From Sycobia sp. Sy_11 (Eukaryota > Arthropoda > Insecta > Hymenoptera > Epichrysomallidae), in NCBI GenBank assembly GCA_018907035.1, contig JACCIC010000358.1:119256-183255 (forward strand): a stretch of 64,000 nucleotides of DNA. The letters run 5' to 3'. The position numbers and the translations under genes are program-made. Positions within the stretch are counted from its first letter, which is position 1; each line of letters starts with the position of its first letter. This document shows, piece by piece, positions 1 through 10,984 of the stretch. Below the pieces are notes generated by a model. The model ran no database searches, was not told the DNA's origin, and saw nothing but the letters and a program-made list of their open reading frames with translations.

Positions 1-455
1 TGGCAACATCGCATTGTATACGATTTGATAGACAGCATGCGAGTGTTTACGATTTTCTAAACGAATGAACCACAAATCCGAACAGAGTCGACCCAACCTC
101 TTGACAAATGTCGTACAGCTGATCCGATAATATATATATAATGCAGGTATCAACATAATGATTACCTAATGAATGGAGATGGGTCTTGATACAATTCTTG
201 GTCATGTATTCTGATGGATTATTCTTTTCTCTCCTACAATGTTAATTATCTCCAGATTTAACTTTTTATGAATTAAAAATAATAGCTAATTAAAATTTTA
301 TTTCAATAGTAATTGTAATTTAATGATTAATTAAATAAATATGTAAACAATAATTCAATAGAAATTATTAATTATTAATGGCAAATTAATATATATAATT
401 TATATCAGTATATATTTCATTAAAAAAGTAGAGACAAACGGTTAGATATAGACGT
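1..455. other. AT-rich sequence, no gene seen
   Basis: AT-rich sequence with no frame of useful length. The first 130 bases are less AT-rich than the rest but match nothing I recognise. Confidence 0.5.
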
Positions 456-1118
456 GATATGACGGGCACCCAAAATTCAAATAAGTTCAGTTATTTTAAA
501 TTTCAATGTGTAAGTGATAGACAAAAACCTATAATTTAGGGTGCTATTTTTGAAGAAAAAAATTATTAAATAAATTCATCAAAAATGTAAAGCCTCCCAA
601 AAGACAATTAGCTTCATCTCCCCTTCCCCAGAGTGGACACTAGGGTATGAAGTATTTCTATTTATATAATAAGATTCATATATATGTAAAGAAAATAAAA
701 ATAAGGTAATAGTACAAACATATTAATTTATTACGTATTAATAATTAAACAAATCGTATAATACGTATGGCCTTCTTTATTTTTAATTTTAAAGGGCCAT
801 TTAAAGTATAAATAATTATAAAAATAATGATAAATAAAAGTTTTGAAGGGGGCGGTTTGATTGTTCGTAAGTGATAATATTAAAATTATAGATATAATCT
901 GATGTTAATGCAATAAAGATAACTATTATTTTAGTTGCAAGGTGTCCAATATGCAAAATAGTGAAAAATTAAAGTGGGAAGAATATAAAATCACCATCTT
1001 CTGGGAAAGTAAGCAGAACAGTATGATTCTATATTTAATAAGATTGGTTTTTACATAGGAAGCAAGTACAGCTTCTAAATATAATGGCATATTATATTCT
1101 ACATTATAATTATTTAAA

Positions 1119-1149
<31 letters not shown>

Positions 1150-2697
1150 GATTTACAAAAAATATTTCTATATTATATATCGTGATATTCTTGGCGGCAA
1201 TATATGTATAATTTCTGTATTTTGACATATTGACTTTATTTAATCTGACATATTTAGTCCAAAAAATTACAATGTATGAAAAACTAAAGAAAACTTTAAC
1301 AGTAAAAGAATATATTTTAAAATAAAATTTTTATAATTACCTATTGAATAGATAGTAATGAAACTATTGAAAAGATACTTATTGAAAAAGATAGTAATTT
1401 CTAATATATAAGTGCTATTGTCAAATAGTGTTACTTCATTAAAAATTATTTTAATATTTGAATCTATAACAGTTTTCTTACAAAAAATTTCTATAAAAGC
1501 TGTTTATTATATAAATTGTATAAATTATACAAAATTATACAAAATTTAGGAGTTGTACTTACTCCTTACACAAAATTCAGTACTAAAAGTACACAATCAT
1601 ACTCTTCTACATTCCAAAATAATGATGGTTTTATGATATTTTACATTTGAATTAAAAATTATATATTCTTTTCACGTTACTTTTTCTTATCCGTTTTATC
1701 TAATAGGAGTGCATATCAAAGTAATAACTCAAATGCATCAATTACACGTTGTGAACACTCAAAACTCTCATTTCCTCCTAAAATTATGAGTTTTAATTGT
1801 AGCTAAAAGACTATCCTGCAAAAAAAATAAACATGTTTGAAATTTTCGGAATTAAAGAAACGTTTTAATTAATAAAAAATTTTTAGGATGTATATAAATA
1901 TTAAATCTGCGTAGGTAATAATAACATTTTTGCCTACATAAATATTATATATACTTTAGGATAGGAAAAGAACAATTACTCTCCTATTATATTTTATATA
2001 TATTTATTGGCTCAAGCTCGTACATCTCGCACCTTCCTGTAATTTCAAATTTCCGTATTACATTACTATGTTTGCAATGTGTTTGCATGCATGTATGTAT
2101 GCATGTGTGTATTTATGTGCATATATATATATATTTTTTTTCTGCACCAGGCTTCATAAATCTTATTTGATTTGTACGGCATTGAATATTTTCTTCAGCG
2201 CCACCTATTCAAAAAATCAGAAATTAAAGTTCTCACTTTTTTATCTACACAATTGACAACTTGCATTATAACCGTAATAAAATCTTATATTTTGTTTTAC
2301 TCCCTCAATTCTATGAATAGAAAGATAAAACAAAGTTCATTTGATTCATTATTCAATTCTACATCCGGCGCTATCCAAGTTAGATCTGTACTATACGTAT
2401 AAAATTTATAATATTTCTTGTTATTTGATGTTACTGCAAAGCGGCGATGTCTATAGTGCAGACGACAGTTAGATAAACATTTTCTTATTTTTTTAAACTA
2501 ACATTGAAACATATTATGAAAGCAGTAAGGGATACCCCCAATTGTAGAATTTTTCAAAGATTCGTATAAAATTTGTTTCCACATTGTAAAACGTAAAATG
2601 AGGACGCAAAACGAAATCTATGATTTAGACATTTTCATTTCCGTTTTAATAGTTCATTGTGGCGCTGGGATCGTGGTATGGAGCACTCTTAAATCAG
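455..2697 (+). repeat. Dispersed repeat, copy A (partner of 13655-24778)
   Basis: About 2.2 kb that aligns by eye, in order, with three blocks further on: 461-1205 with 13661-14580, 1545-2070 with 22320-22915, and 2104-2690 with 24229-24770. Shared landmarks include the CATCTCCCCTTCC segment near 617 and 13838, the ACAGCTTCTAAATATAATG segment near 1068 and 14438, and the CAAAGATTC segment near 2556. The copies differ at many bases, so the duplication is old. No protein is visible, so this is probably a non-autonomous element or a segment duplicated before the later insertions. Copy A is uninterrupted and shows the ancestral state of copy B. Confidence 0.7.
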
Positions 2698-3270
2698 GTT
2701 AAATACTGTCTATGCAAGAAATACTCTATGAATTAAAATATATTGTCTATAGATCATTTTACCGATGATAATATTGCTGCAAAAAAAAAGAAGAATTCTG
2801 TCTCAGATCCCCCAGAAACATTGTCAGTGGTGTTGCTGTATTTAGTTAGTCCCGAGACTCTATTTTTCTTGCCCTATTTTTTTGAATATTTATGATTTTG
2901 AGGAGCTAATTACGAATATCATAACAACTTTATATAGAAATTGAATATTTATTCCTGAATCCATGAAAACTCCATAAAGAACATGGTTTACTAAATACAA
3001 ATAGAAACACATTTCTTTAAATTAAAATAATGAACTATTTGTTTAATATAAATGTTTATTTTAAAAATCAATTATCTCTAAAGCAAAAAAAAACCAAGTA
3101 TGGAAGGGACACTGAAATGAAGTCAGATCAGAATGACGCGGACGCTCAAACACCAATAAACATTTTTCGATGGATTGTACATAAATAGTTATGAAGACGA
3201 AGTACGCATTTAAGAGTGCTGCATACCTCAATCACAGCGCCGCGCTGAAATACCAGAACGGAAGTAAATT
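2636..3270. repeat. Inverted repeat flanking a 515-bp AT-rich loop
   Basis: The right end of repeat copy A (2636-2694) reappears in reverse complement at about 3209-3270. Both arms carry ACTTCCGTT/TTTCCGTT, a GGCGCTG core and end in GCACTCTTAAA. The 515 bases between the arms are AT-rich with no gene. The arms look like termini of related elements facing each other, perhaps ends of the Tc1-like family whose transposase remnant follows. The pairing is seen directly; the family link is inference. Confidence 0.5.
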
Positions 3271-3471
3271 TACTTCGACGTCTCATTCCCTCAATTTTGA
3301 TTATAGACAGTTAAGAAAAGAATCAGTTCAGAGGCAAGTAAAACACGTAATAAAGGTGCATCTTTGAGGCTGCTTCTCAAAGCAGGGATTCGGCACTTTG
3401 CACCTCTTTATTGACAAACGAAATAAAGATAAAAATCTATAAAAAAGGTACTGTGATCTGTCAAACGATAG

Positions 3472-3804
3472 TTCATCAGAAAAAATGCAGATTGAATTCT
3501 GCAGAAGGACAACGATCCTAAACATTGCAGCAAGCTTTGTACTGAGTGGAAGACTCAATCTGGCATCGTTACATTGGGTTGGCCGTCGCAGTCACCTGAT
3601 GCAAAACCTATTGAAAATGTGTGGGCATATATGAAAAAGTAGCTTTGCGGAAGACGCACACACACTTTGAGGCAGTTCTCTTATCAAATTCGTCGAATCT
3701 AGAGATCATTGCCATTAATACGCCCTAAAATTAGTAGAAAACATGCCTCGGAGATGCCAGGCAATTCTCGACGCCGCGCTGGTGGTGACTGTACACATTA
3801 TTGA
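3472..3804 (+). pseudogene. Tc1-like transposase, C-terminal remnant
   Basis: One reading frame with three in-frame stops encodes the C-terminal part of a Tc1-type DDE transposase, the nuclear enzyme that cuts and joins transposon ends. A QKDNDPKH block carries the second catalytic Asp. GWPSQSPDAKPIENVWAYMK follows, with the final Glu in PIENVW, giving the DD34E arrangement of Tc1. A tail like KHASEMPGNS matches the usual Tc1 C-terminus. The N-terminal DNA-binding half is not recognisable. A minus-strand frame over the same bases is a shadow. The copy is dead: stops at about 3493, 3643 and 3697. Confidence 0.8.
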
Positions 3805-4019
3805 CCAAATCGCATCAATATACAACGTTCCATGAGTGAGCCGAACGTCTCGGCGTACGCTTTCTTATCAAAGTATCATCTATTAGCTGTAATATGTCCG
3901 AGTGAGACAAAAAGTGAAGATGTTTACTACATCTGGTTTTATTGCTGTTATACTCTGCTCCAACAAAATCAGCTTAATATATGCATTATATTTGTGTCGT
4001 AAAGTCCCTCGGGTAAAAG

Positions 4020-4022
<3 letters not shown>

Positions 4023-4067
<45 letters not shown>
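4023..4067. repeat. (TA)n microsatellite
   Basis: Uninterrupted TA repeat of about 45 bases. It borders an LTR-like end that begins TGTAAC at 4068. Confidence 0.95.
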
Positions 4068-4070
<3 letters not shown>

Positions 4071-4500
4071 AACGCTAGTTATGACATTACATTTACCGTA
4101 TAGATGAGGGAGTGTTGGTGCGTGCGTGTGTGCGTTGCCACTGCAACGCACCGGCTGGATTCGACGACTGCTGGAAAGGCAAACGGGAAAACGGATACGG
4201 GCAAGCTGAACTAAAATACAACGGATTTACAAACTTAACAAATGCAGGTTTTATTAACAATACTTAATTACAACCTGGATCGGAAGCACATTAAATTGTC
4301 CATTGTTATTGTCTAACCTAATTATTATGAATTAATTCTATGAACTACTGCTATTATTAATTAACTGCGACTATTACTAATGCTTACTAAACTATCCTAA
4401 TTCTATTGTACCTATTCTAGTTCTTACTTACTATTATTCTATTTGTAAATCCAATGCTCAGGAATAGCTAACTTAATTCTAATATATGTATGGTACTGGT
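4068..4500 (-). repeat. Probable 3' LTR region of a decayed gypsy element
   Basis: The segment starts TGTAACGCTAG next to a TA tract. Read on the minus strand it ends CTAGCGTTACA, as an LTR end would, and a minus-strand AATAAA lies at about 4249-4254. It resembles the left end of the solo LTR-like block at 22965 (TA tract, TRTAAC start, a GCTGGAAAGG segment, minus-strand AATAAA). The right boundary is not visible; the end given is approximate. Confidence 0.4.
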
Positions 4501-4792
4501 GTCTTCTTTCATCGTCGCAAACTTGGTTGTTCGCACGTTCTGTCCTTTTTGGCTTTTTGGCTTCGTACTGGTCGAGTATTTTGTTCGCTTTGCGTCTTCT
4601 TCTTTCTTCGCCGCCGTATTCAATGCTGAAACATTTGTGGTGCTTTATGTACTGTGACAGCTGGTTGAATCGGGTATAGTGTTGATGGAACGGGTAAGTA
4701 GCATACTGTACTTTCGAGCCATTTGTCGCTCTTCTATTGCTTGTGTCCTCGCCCGCTGACGCTGTGACATCGCGGTATTTTTTTTCTATTTC

Positions 4793-6590
4793 TATGTTTC
4801 CCCGTCATTCCGCGACCTTAAGTGGCATCGCTCTCTTCGAAGTAGGGATAAATCACGGGGCGACGTTGGGAGAAATTCTGGGGACCTGTTTTGTTTACTT
4901 GTGCCATTTGTAGTTTCATTTATAACTTCTTCTTGGGCCATTTCTAATTTGTTCCTAGGGCCATTTGTAAATAAGTTTTTTGTTCTGGGTCTATTTGCAG
5001 TTTTACAATTTCCTTGGACCATTTATAATTAATTTCTTTTGTCCATTTGTAACCTTTTTTCTTGAGGCCATTCGTAACTGACTTTTTTTTTGGAGCCATC
5101 TGTCACTTTTTTCGTCTTGGGGCCGTTTACGTAGATGTTTACGCCTGGCATGACAATCATAACCGTCTGCTAGCCTGCTACTGTACCAGCTACTTCCTGT
5201 AGCATAGGGACTACAGTGGGGTCTTCGTCTGTCGGACGCACCTCTCCCTTTTCTGCCGATTCTTGTTTCGACACCTGTCGTGGCGTCTTTGCCTCCTTCG
5301 CCGACCGAGCCTCATTCTTCCAAGACAATACGACCATTGTTGACCGTTCCTTACAGGTCGTGCACGTGCGTACGTCCTGAGTTTCTCGAACGCACCTGTA
5401 ACAGAATTTTCTGTTTCGAGAGTGTGGGCATGCGCTGTATCGGTGCCCCTCTATCCCACAATTCGATGGGTGGTGATACGGTTTCAGTCGCCGTCTTTAA
5501 CTTTTCGGTATATTACCTAACCCTGGTAGTGGTCTTGTTAGTTGGGATGGGTGTAGGCGTAGTGGGCGCACGAAATTGGCGAGTGGCGTTACTTTTAAAT
5601 TCATCAGGGTCGGGATTGCTCTTTCTGAGCTGGCGGTATGGGTCGTCGCATGTGGCTCGTTGGATGACTCGTCAACGCTCGCAATGGGGGTAGTCTGATG
5701 CTGGCCTTTGGGGGTTGGAATTTTGAACGGGTTGAACCCTATTTCCTGTTTGCGGCAGTCGGGATGGCTAGATGGGGACTCTTCTGGGTGCGGTAGGTAT
5801 GAGGAAGCTCTTTGTTTCTGCCTGCCTGTTCGCCGCCGGGGATTTTGTATTTGGACGATACAATAATCCATTCTTCACCTTGTGCGTCTCGAGTGCCTTG
5901 GGATTTAGGGCGAGTCTTTCATCGGCCCGTCTTGTTGTGCATTGCAACCGAGTGTATGAAGGCGCAGTGGTTGCCCCGTACAGACGGATCTCGCCGTGCT
6001 CTGGCGTACTCATGTACACAATTGCGGCAGCTGGCTCCTTTGCGGGCTGCCTGTTGGAGCGGGGTTTTCGGCGGAAATTAGGGCCTGGATGAAACGATAG
6101 GGGAGAAATTGAACTTATTTGCCTATCAGACGTGTAGGGGATTGCATCTCGTGGATTTCTTGCAGCACTATTTTCCTGCGAGATACCTCTAATGGTCTCA
6201 AAACTCTTTTGTGAGAGTAGTCGCCGTTCGACTCGTTGTCGACAGCTATCTTATCCCCGAGGTCCTCCAGTCCGTATCGTTCTGTTTTCTACTTTCTTCT
6301 TTTCTTTTATCTCTTTTTTCTTCTTCTGCTTTAATATCTTCTTCCGATGCTGTACGTTCTTCTTTATCTTCTGATCTTCTTTTTATTTCTCTTGTTGTTT
6401 CTGATGCTGTTGCGGTATTTTCCCTTCCATCCGGACGATCCTCTTCTAATTCTTCTGCTGATGGTGTGGTAGTTTTACATCTTTCCAGACCGTCCTCTTC
6501 TATTGTTTCCAATGTTATTGTGGTAGTTTTACGCCGTTCCGGATGCTCCTCTTCTATTACTTCTACTGCATGGCTTTCTTCGGTATTAAC
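4793..6590 (-). pseudogene. Gypsy-type Gag remnant with zinc knuckles
   Basis: Minus-strand fragments read together as a Gag. An acidic, Glu/Lys-rich part lies at 6246-6590. A middle part lies at about 5500-6020. Near 5376-5460 there are two CCHC-like knuckles: a CGIEGHRYSAC block, then FCYRC followed by VRTC with the expected His replaced. This knuckle pair is typical of gypsy Gag, which packages the RNA in virus-like particles. After the knuckles, 4880-5125 is a run of degenerate units around TNGPK/MVQG. Several stops and frame changes make it non-functional. It lies after pol remnants in minus-strand order, so it belongs to a different insertion than 7268-8228. Confidence 0.55.
4880..5125. 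repeat. Degenerate short tandem repeat in gag tail
   Basis: On the plus strand the motif GCCATTTGTAA recurs about every 30-40 bases with variants. On the minus strand it encodes a Lys- and Asn/Gly-rich tract. Unit length is irregular. Confidence 0.55.
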
Positions 6591-6819
6591 GATAGGGATT
6601 AGTGGAGAGAAATCATTGCACTGCCGTTGTGCGGGTTGTTTTAAGGTTGGGAAAGGGGCTGGGAATTTCGTGTCTGAGGTCTTCTAACGCGGACACGTCC
6701 GTCCATCAAGGACATTTTAAAAGATGCTTGTTTGATAATATAAATTATGTCAGTATACGATTAGAGTTAGTATATGTTTACCGTCAAATTCAAAACTGCC
6801 AGTCGTTCCCTACCTACCT

Positions 6820-7105
6820 ATACAGGTTCCTCTGTGATCTCTGATTCAAACAGATTCTTAATAGCTTCTATCGACTCCTTGGTCTGGAGGAGTTCTTTTA
6901 CTAGTTTCTTGAGAGATTTATACTTCTCTTGGCTCAATAGAGCTTACACCTCAATAGAGGTATTATTGTCTCTTTAGAACCTGATCCTAATTTCCTCATA
7001 TTTAGAACAGACGATCAGGACGTGCTATGGTGTATCCGCCTCTCCGCATGAGCATGTATCGCTCTCTCTCTCTCAGATGAAAGCGAGAGAAATATGACCC
7101 GAATA
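6820..7105 (-). pseudogene. Non-LTR retrotransposon, C-terminal fragment
   Basis: The minus-strand frame contains TCSCGEADTP, a stop, then HVLIVCSKYEEIR. This is the Cys-Cys-His-Cys motif found after the reverse transcriptase in many insect non-LTR elements (I, Jockey and R1 groups). The following residues are helical and charged and end near 6823. At least four in-frame stops are present. No RT core is attached, so it is a short dead fragment lying between gypsy pol and gag remnants. Confidence 0.6.
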
Positions 7106-7267
7106 TGATATCTTTCTGATATCATTCACGCGGCACGACATTGGTCCTTAGGTGATACTGCATTTTTACAGTTTGCGTATAGTTGCGCCGTACGCCTGCA
7201 TTCTAGCACGATGGGGAGTTTTCCTATCACTACTAGGGTGTCTGTCGAGGTGGTCCTACATGTACCG

Positions 7268-8228
7268 CTAACATGACTCTAATCGTCTATACACCCAGTA
7301 GTTCACTTTGAAGTTCTCCTGCCCTCGCCTTTTATTGTCATATCTAGCCTGTTTTTGGCTAGCGGTGCTTAGATGTTTCCTCACCGTTGTATCTATTGCT
7401 GGCAATTGTTTCATGCAAATTTGCCAATCTGTCTGCGTTAAACATTGCATTTGCATTGCCGCTTCCTGTGTTTGTCGGAACGTCGGTGTTTCGCGCGGGT
7501 TACGCCCGAAGCTCAAAAATGCCGGCGACGCTTGTGTGTTTGTGTGCACCGCGGTATTGATTGCAAATGCAAGCTCTGGGAGATGTAGATCTCAGGCTTT
7601 GTGGTCGTTTTTTACGAAGATCGCTATCATCGTTTTGATGATGCAGTTGACTCATCGGATTCTGTACCATTATCCGTGATTTGGTACTTTGGGCAACCCC
7701 ACTTGAATATTATCTGCTCTTGAAATACTCGCTCACGATCTCCTAGTGGTACTACCAGCTTCCAATCATCTTGACTGGAGCCTAATGTCTCCGTAAATGC
7801 GTTAGGGCGATGTTTGTATATTTTTTTGTCTATGATATTACCAGTTGGGGTATTTACCGCGTTCTCGTATTTCTCTAATGTTTTCATTACACCATCTGTC
7901 TCCTTCTATATCGCTGAGGGTGGCGGTAGGTACTTCAGCTGGCTAGGGGGGTCTAGAAAGAGCGTCAGGTACATGATATAGAGCTCCGTTACGATAGACA
8001 ATATCTATATTGTACACCTGGAGTGATGTTGCCCATCTCGCTAGGCAGCCTGTGGGTTCCTTCAAATTGTGCAACAACTTGAGGCTGCTGAAGTCCGTTA
8101 CCACTGAAAATTTCTCGCTGAATAAATACTCGTGGAATTTTTCCACATACCAGAGGACGGTTAGGCACTCCTTTTCGGTCACAGTGTATTTTGTTTCTGT
8201 CGATGTTAACGTTGTGCTCGCGTAGGCG
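7268..8228 (-). pseudogene. Gypsy Pol remnant: RNase H to integrase
   Basis: Minus-strand pieces in the expected order. RNase H lies at about 8228-7943, with TEKECLTVLW, a TDFSSLKLL block where TDHxAL is usual, and the HVPDALSRPP end. Integrase follows: the ITDNGTE block with a catalytic Asp at about 7690-7660, then the C-terminal part at 7549-7268 with PAFLSFGRNPRE and YDNKRRG. The reverse transcriptase is missing and the pieces are split by stops and shifts. The encoded enzymes would copy and integrate the element; this copy cannot. It is similar in kind to, but separate from, the gypsy at 14.7-19.4 kb. Confidence 0.8.
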
Positions 8229-8749
8229 ATCGGATGTTCTTGAACGATGTTTTAAACGAACGCGTAAATACGCAAATATATATATATATATATATACAGG
8301 GTGGATCATTTTAATCTGTACACCCGAATCTCTTCGTTCCTAAGAGGTGAAACGAAAGAATGGTTTAGACAAAAGTTTTTAATGACAAAGGGGGTCAAAT
8401 AATGGTGACCTTGAATTTGATCCTGAAATCCATTTTCAAGGTTATTTGAAAGTCAAAGTGTTTTTTTTAATGGGAACCTCTATTTTTGATACTGGATTCG
8501 GAAAGAGGAGGAAATTCTACGTCCGAAACGGTATATCAAAATTTTTTTTATTACCCTTAAAAGGTCATTTCAATGTCAAATTTCAGCAAAACCCGTGTTT
8601 TCAAGACTATCTAGAGGTGAGAGTGTTCTTTCCAATGGGAACCCTTTTTTTGGCACTGGATTTGGAAAGAGCGGGAAATTTCACGTCAGTAACAGTAAAT
8701 AAAAATTTTTATGGCACTTAAAAGGTCGTTTCAATGTCAAATGTTAAAA

Positions 8750-9271
8750 AATCCTATTTAAATGTCCATCGCTATAAAAGTTTGCTTCATCAGAGAAAAG
8801 GACATAGTTGAAAAAGTTGGGATCATTTTCTATAGTCCGTAAAGCCCATTGGCAAAATTCAATCCTCATTTACATGTAATTTATTCTCAATTCCTGTACG
8901 AGCGTGATATGGTAAGTATGGTAATTAAGCCGATTTAGAATTTTCAGACATGTTCTCCTTGGAATACCAACTTCTCTTTAAATTTGATGACTGCTGATAT
9001 GAGAATTAAGATGAATAACTGCAAGAATAGTTATGACACGTGCATCATCTTCATTGTACTCGCATCGCCTGCGTTGGCAAACAAGGCGTCCTTGACGATC
9101 TCTAGCAGTTACATTTTGTATTGTCACATTGGTAGGATGTCTTCTATTTGAAAAACGTTCAGCGTACAGTGTTGCTGTAGCACGATAATTATTATTACAC
9201 ACTCCTAAACTCATTATCATATCAACAATCTCATTGGGCGCGTAATCAGCCATTTTTAAAGCAAAATACAA
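8750..9271 (-). pseudogene. DUF4817-type transposase, N-terminal half
   Basis: The frame opens with MYFALKMADYAPNEIVDMIM, an HTH-type DNA-binding start that I recognise from a transposase family abundant in ants (DUF4817 start followed by a DDE domain). It continues through RRHPTNVTIQNV and a second helix-turn-helix (IGIPRR) to NYVLFSDEANF, which carries the first catalytic Asp. Stops interrupt it near 8978 and 8862. The remainder of the protein is found inverted at 9579-9700. The family assignment is from memory. Confidence 0.7.
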
Positions 9272-9578
9272 ACTATAGTAATGTTTTTTTGTAGGAGAAC
9301 TAGTATATAGATATTGTGTTATTTTTTTATGCTATTCGAAAAAAACTTTATTGGGGAAAGCAGTAAACGAAATTAACGAAATATACAATTATTTGTACAT
9401 ATCGTAAGAACATCTTAAACGCTTCATCCAGAAAACAAGAAAATTTATTTCAAAATAATTTTTTGCAAAAAAAAACTTCTTATGAATGGTAAAAAATTAG
9501 CGTATCTCAAATTTTTGGAATAGTGAAAAAATTCTAGATTTTGCATTATCCCTACAAATTCGATTGTGGCAATGCCCG

Positions 9579-9715
9579 TAAATTTTATAGCGATGGACAT
9601 TTAAATAGGCACAACTGTCATTATTGGTCAAATGAGAATTGTCACTGGCACAGAACTGTAAATCATTAGCATCGTTGGAGCCTTATGGTATGGTATTACT
9701 ACATCCACGTCGTTG
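9579..9715 (+). pseudogene. DUF4817-type transposase, inverted middle fragment
   Basis: The plus strand encodes SDGHLNRHNCHYWSNENCHW and then HRWSLMVWY, with a stop in between. This is the segment that should follow the minus-strand fragment ending at 8750. The first bases repeat the last bases of that fragment in inverted orientation, so the break is an inversion or two copies joined head to head. Confidence 0.65.
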
Positions 9716-9970
9716 TTTCTGGATAACGCTAAGAGTAAGGACAACCTGTTCAAGATCAATTTTTTCAAGGTATTTTTCACATTGGGGTTGAACATTGCTC
9801 ATAAAAGTAGATTAACGACAATTATTCAATCAGAAAACGCAATCAAATAGCTACCACAGGATTTTTTCACATTTGAACTTGAAATGACCTTTTAAAGGTC
9901 ATAAAAATTTTTATTTACTGTTTCTGACGTGAAATTTCCCGCTCTTTCCAAATTCAGTGTCAAAATATAA

Positions 9971-10930
9971 CTACACGCAAATTCAATTAATAGATTTAAC
10001 GCGGTAAATATACCGAAGATAAACAAAGATCGCGACGACTACTGTAGAAGGTAGTCGACGCGACCGCCGAAAACCTAACCGTAGAGAGAGAACGCAATAC
10101 ATAGTCTCTCTCTCTACTGCTAAGCTTAAGCCCGAAGCATACGATAGAGGGGATACACTGAGCGCGGCAAGAGAGAGCCGCGTGAAGTGTATTAAGCCGG
10201 CGGCCGCTATCGCCCTCTAATATACGCCGCACACACACTACCGTACACTCTCGTCGAACGGCGCGCGCCAGCAGTGAATACTGAGTAGGCGCTCCTCAAA
10301 AGACAGACGACTAATAGCTTTACCTATCCCCAAGTGAACGTGATCCTGGTTGCGAGGCGCTCCTCAAAAGACCAGCCGTTCTCTTATCCTTTATCATTAT
10401 TTTACTTTCCAAAATTATTAGCTTAATCTCTGTTGCGAGGCGCTCCTCAGAAGACAGACGGCTAATAATTTTACCCATCCCTAAGAGAACGTGAACCTGG
10501 CTGCGAGGCGCTCCTCAATAGACCAGCCGTTCTCTGATCCCGACTAGACATTTTCCCCCTTAACTCTTGATCCTGGTTGCGAGGTGATCCTCAAAAGACC
10601 AGCGGAGTTAAGTTCACCTTAAACAAACCTATTTTAAATTCTACCTATCGTATTTTTATATTTCCCCGCGTGGAAAATAGCACCAGGAATCCGTGCGGAA
10701 AATAGCGGCGGATGAAACTACGCGTCGCGGATACTAGCGCGAAGCCAGTAGCTATAATTTATATATACATGCAGCTATAAGTTTGTTTCAGTTAAATTTA
10801 TTATTTCGTATATATTTTTTGTTTCAGAACACCTTGTAAATAGAAGGGGGTTTCCTGAATAAATTAATTTTTATATTTTATTAATAAAAATATACTGTGT
10901 TATAAAATTATTTTCCTTTATACAACTAGT
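9971..10930. other. GC-rich block, possible LTR, with minisatellite
   Basis: A GC-rich block unlike its AT-rich surroundings. It holds (GA/CT) runs near 10081-10120, CpG-rich segments and a minisatellite (10285-10620), and ends in an AT-rich stretch with AATAAA at about 10858. It lies next to a gypsy gag (10985 onward), so it could be that element's LTR, but I cannot define TG...CA ends. No protein is recognisable. Confidence 0.35.
10285..10620. repeat. Five-copy minisatellite around GCGAGGCGCTCCTC
   Basis: Copies begin near 10286, 10353, 10436, 10503 and 10579. The core GAGGCGCTCCTCA can fold (GAGG pairs with CCTC). Copies 1 and 3 continue AGACAGACG; copies 2, 4 and 5 continue AGACCAGC. This gives a two-part unit of about 150 bases repeated about 2.5 times. 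Confidence 0.8.
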
Positions 10931-10984
10931 CGCTCTTAGCCTTCCTGTCCCTTAGATACGAGGACACGTTTAAGCATGTGGTCT

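Larger units (their letters stand above)
8297..9970. mobile_element. DNA transposon with long inverted, tandemly doubled ends
   Basis: The left end starts with ACAGGGTGGATCATTTTAA after a (TA)n tract. The left arm holds two related ~155-bp units (8446-8600 and 8601-8755) around ACTGGATTYGGAAAGAG and AAAAGGTC. The right arm (9860-9968) is the reverse complement of the second unit (8640-8760). Between the arms are transposase fragments pointing toward each other. The inner pieces meet at an inverted junction: the GCGATGGACATTTAAATAGG segment at 9586 is the inverse of 8750-8770. The matching right terminus with ACAGGGTG is not seen. Confidence 0.65.

Noticed and set aside
5280..6092. Plus-strand open frames with hydrophobic stretches
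   Set aside because: They lie opposite a minus-strand gypsy gag remnant with clear zinc knuckles and show no domain of their own.
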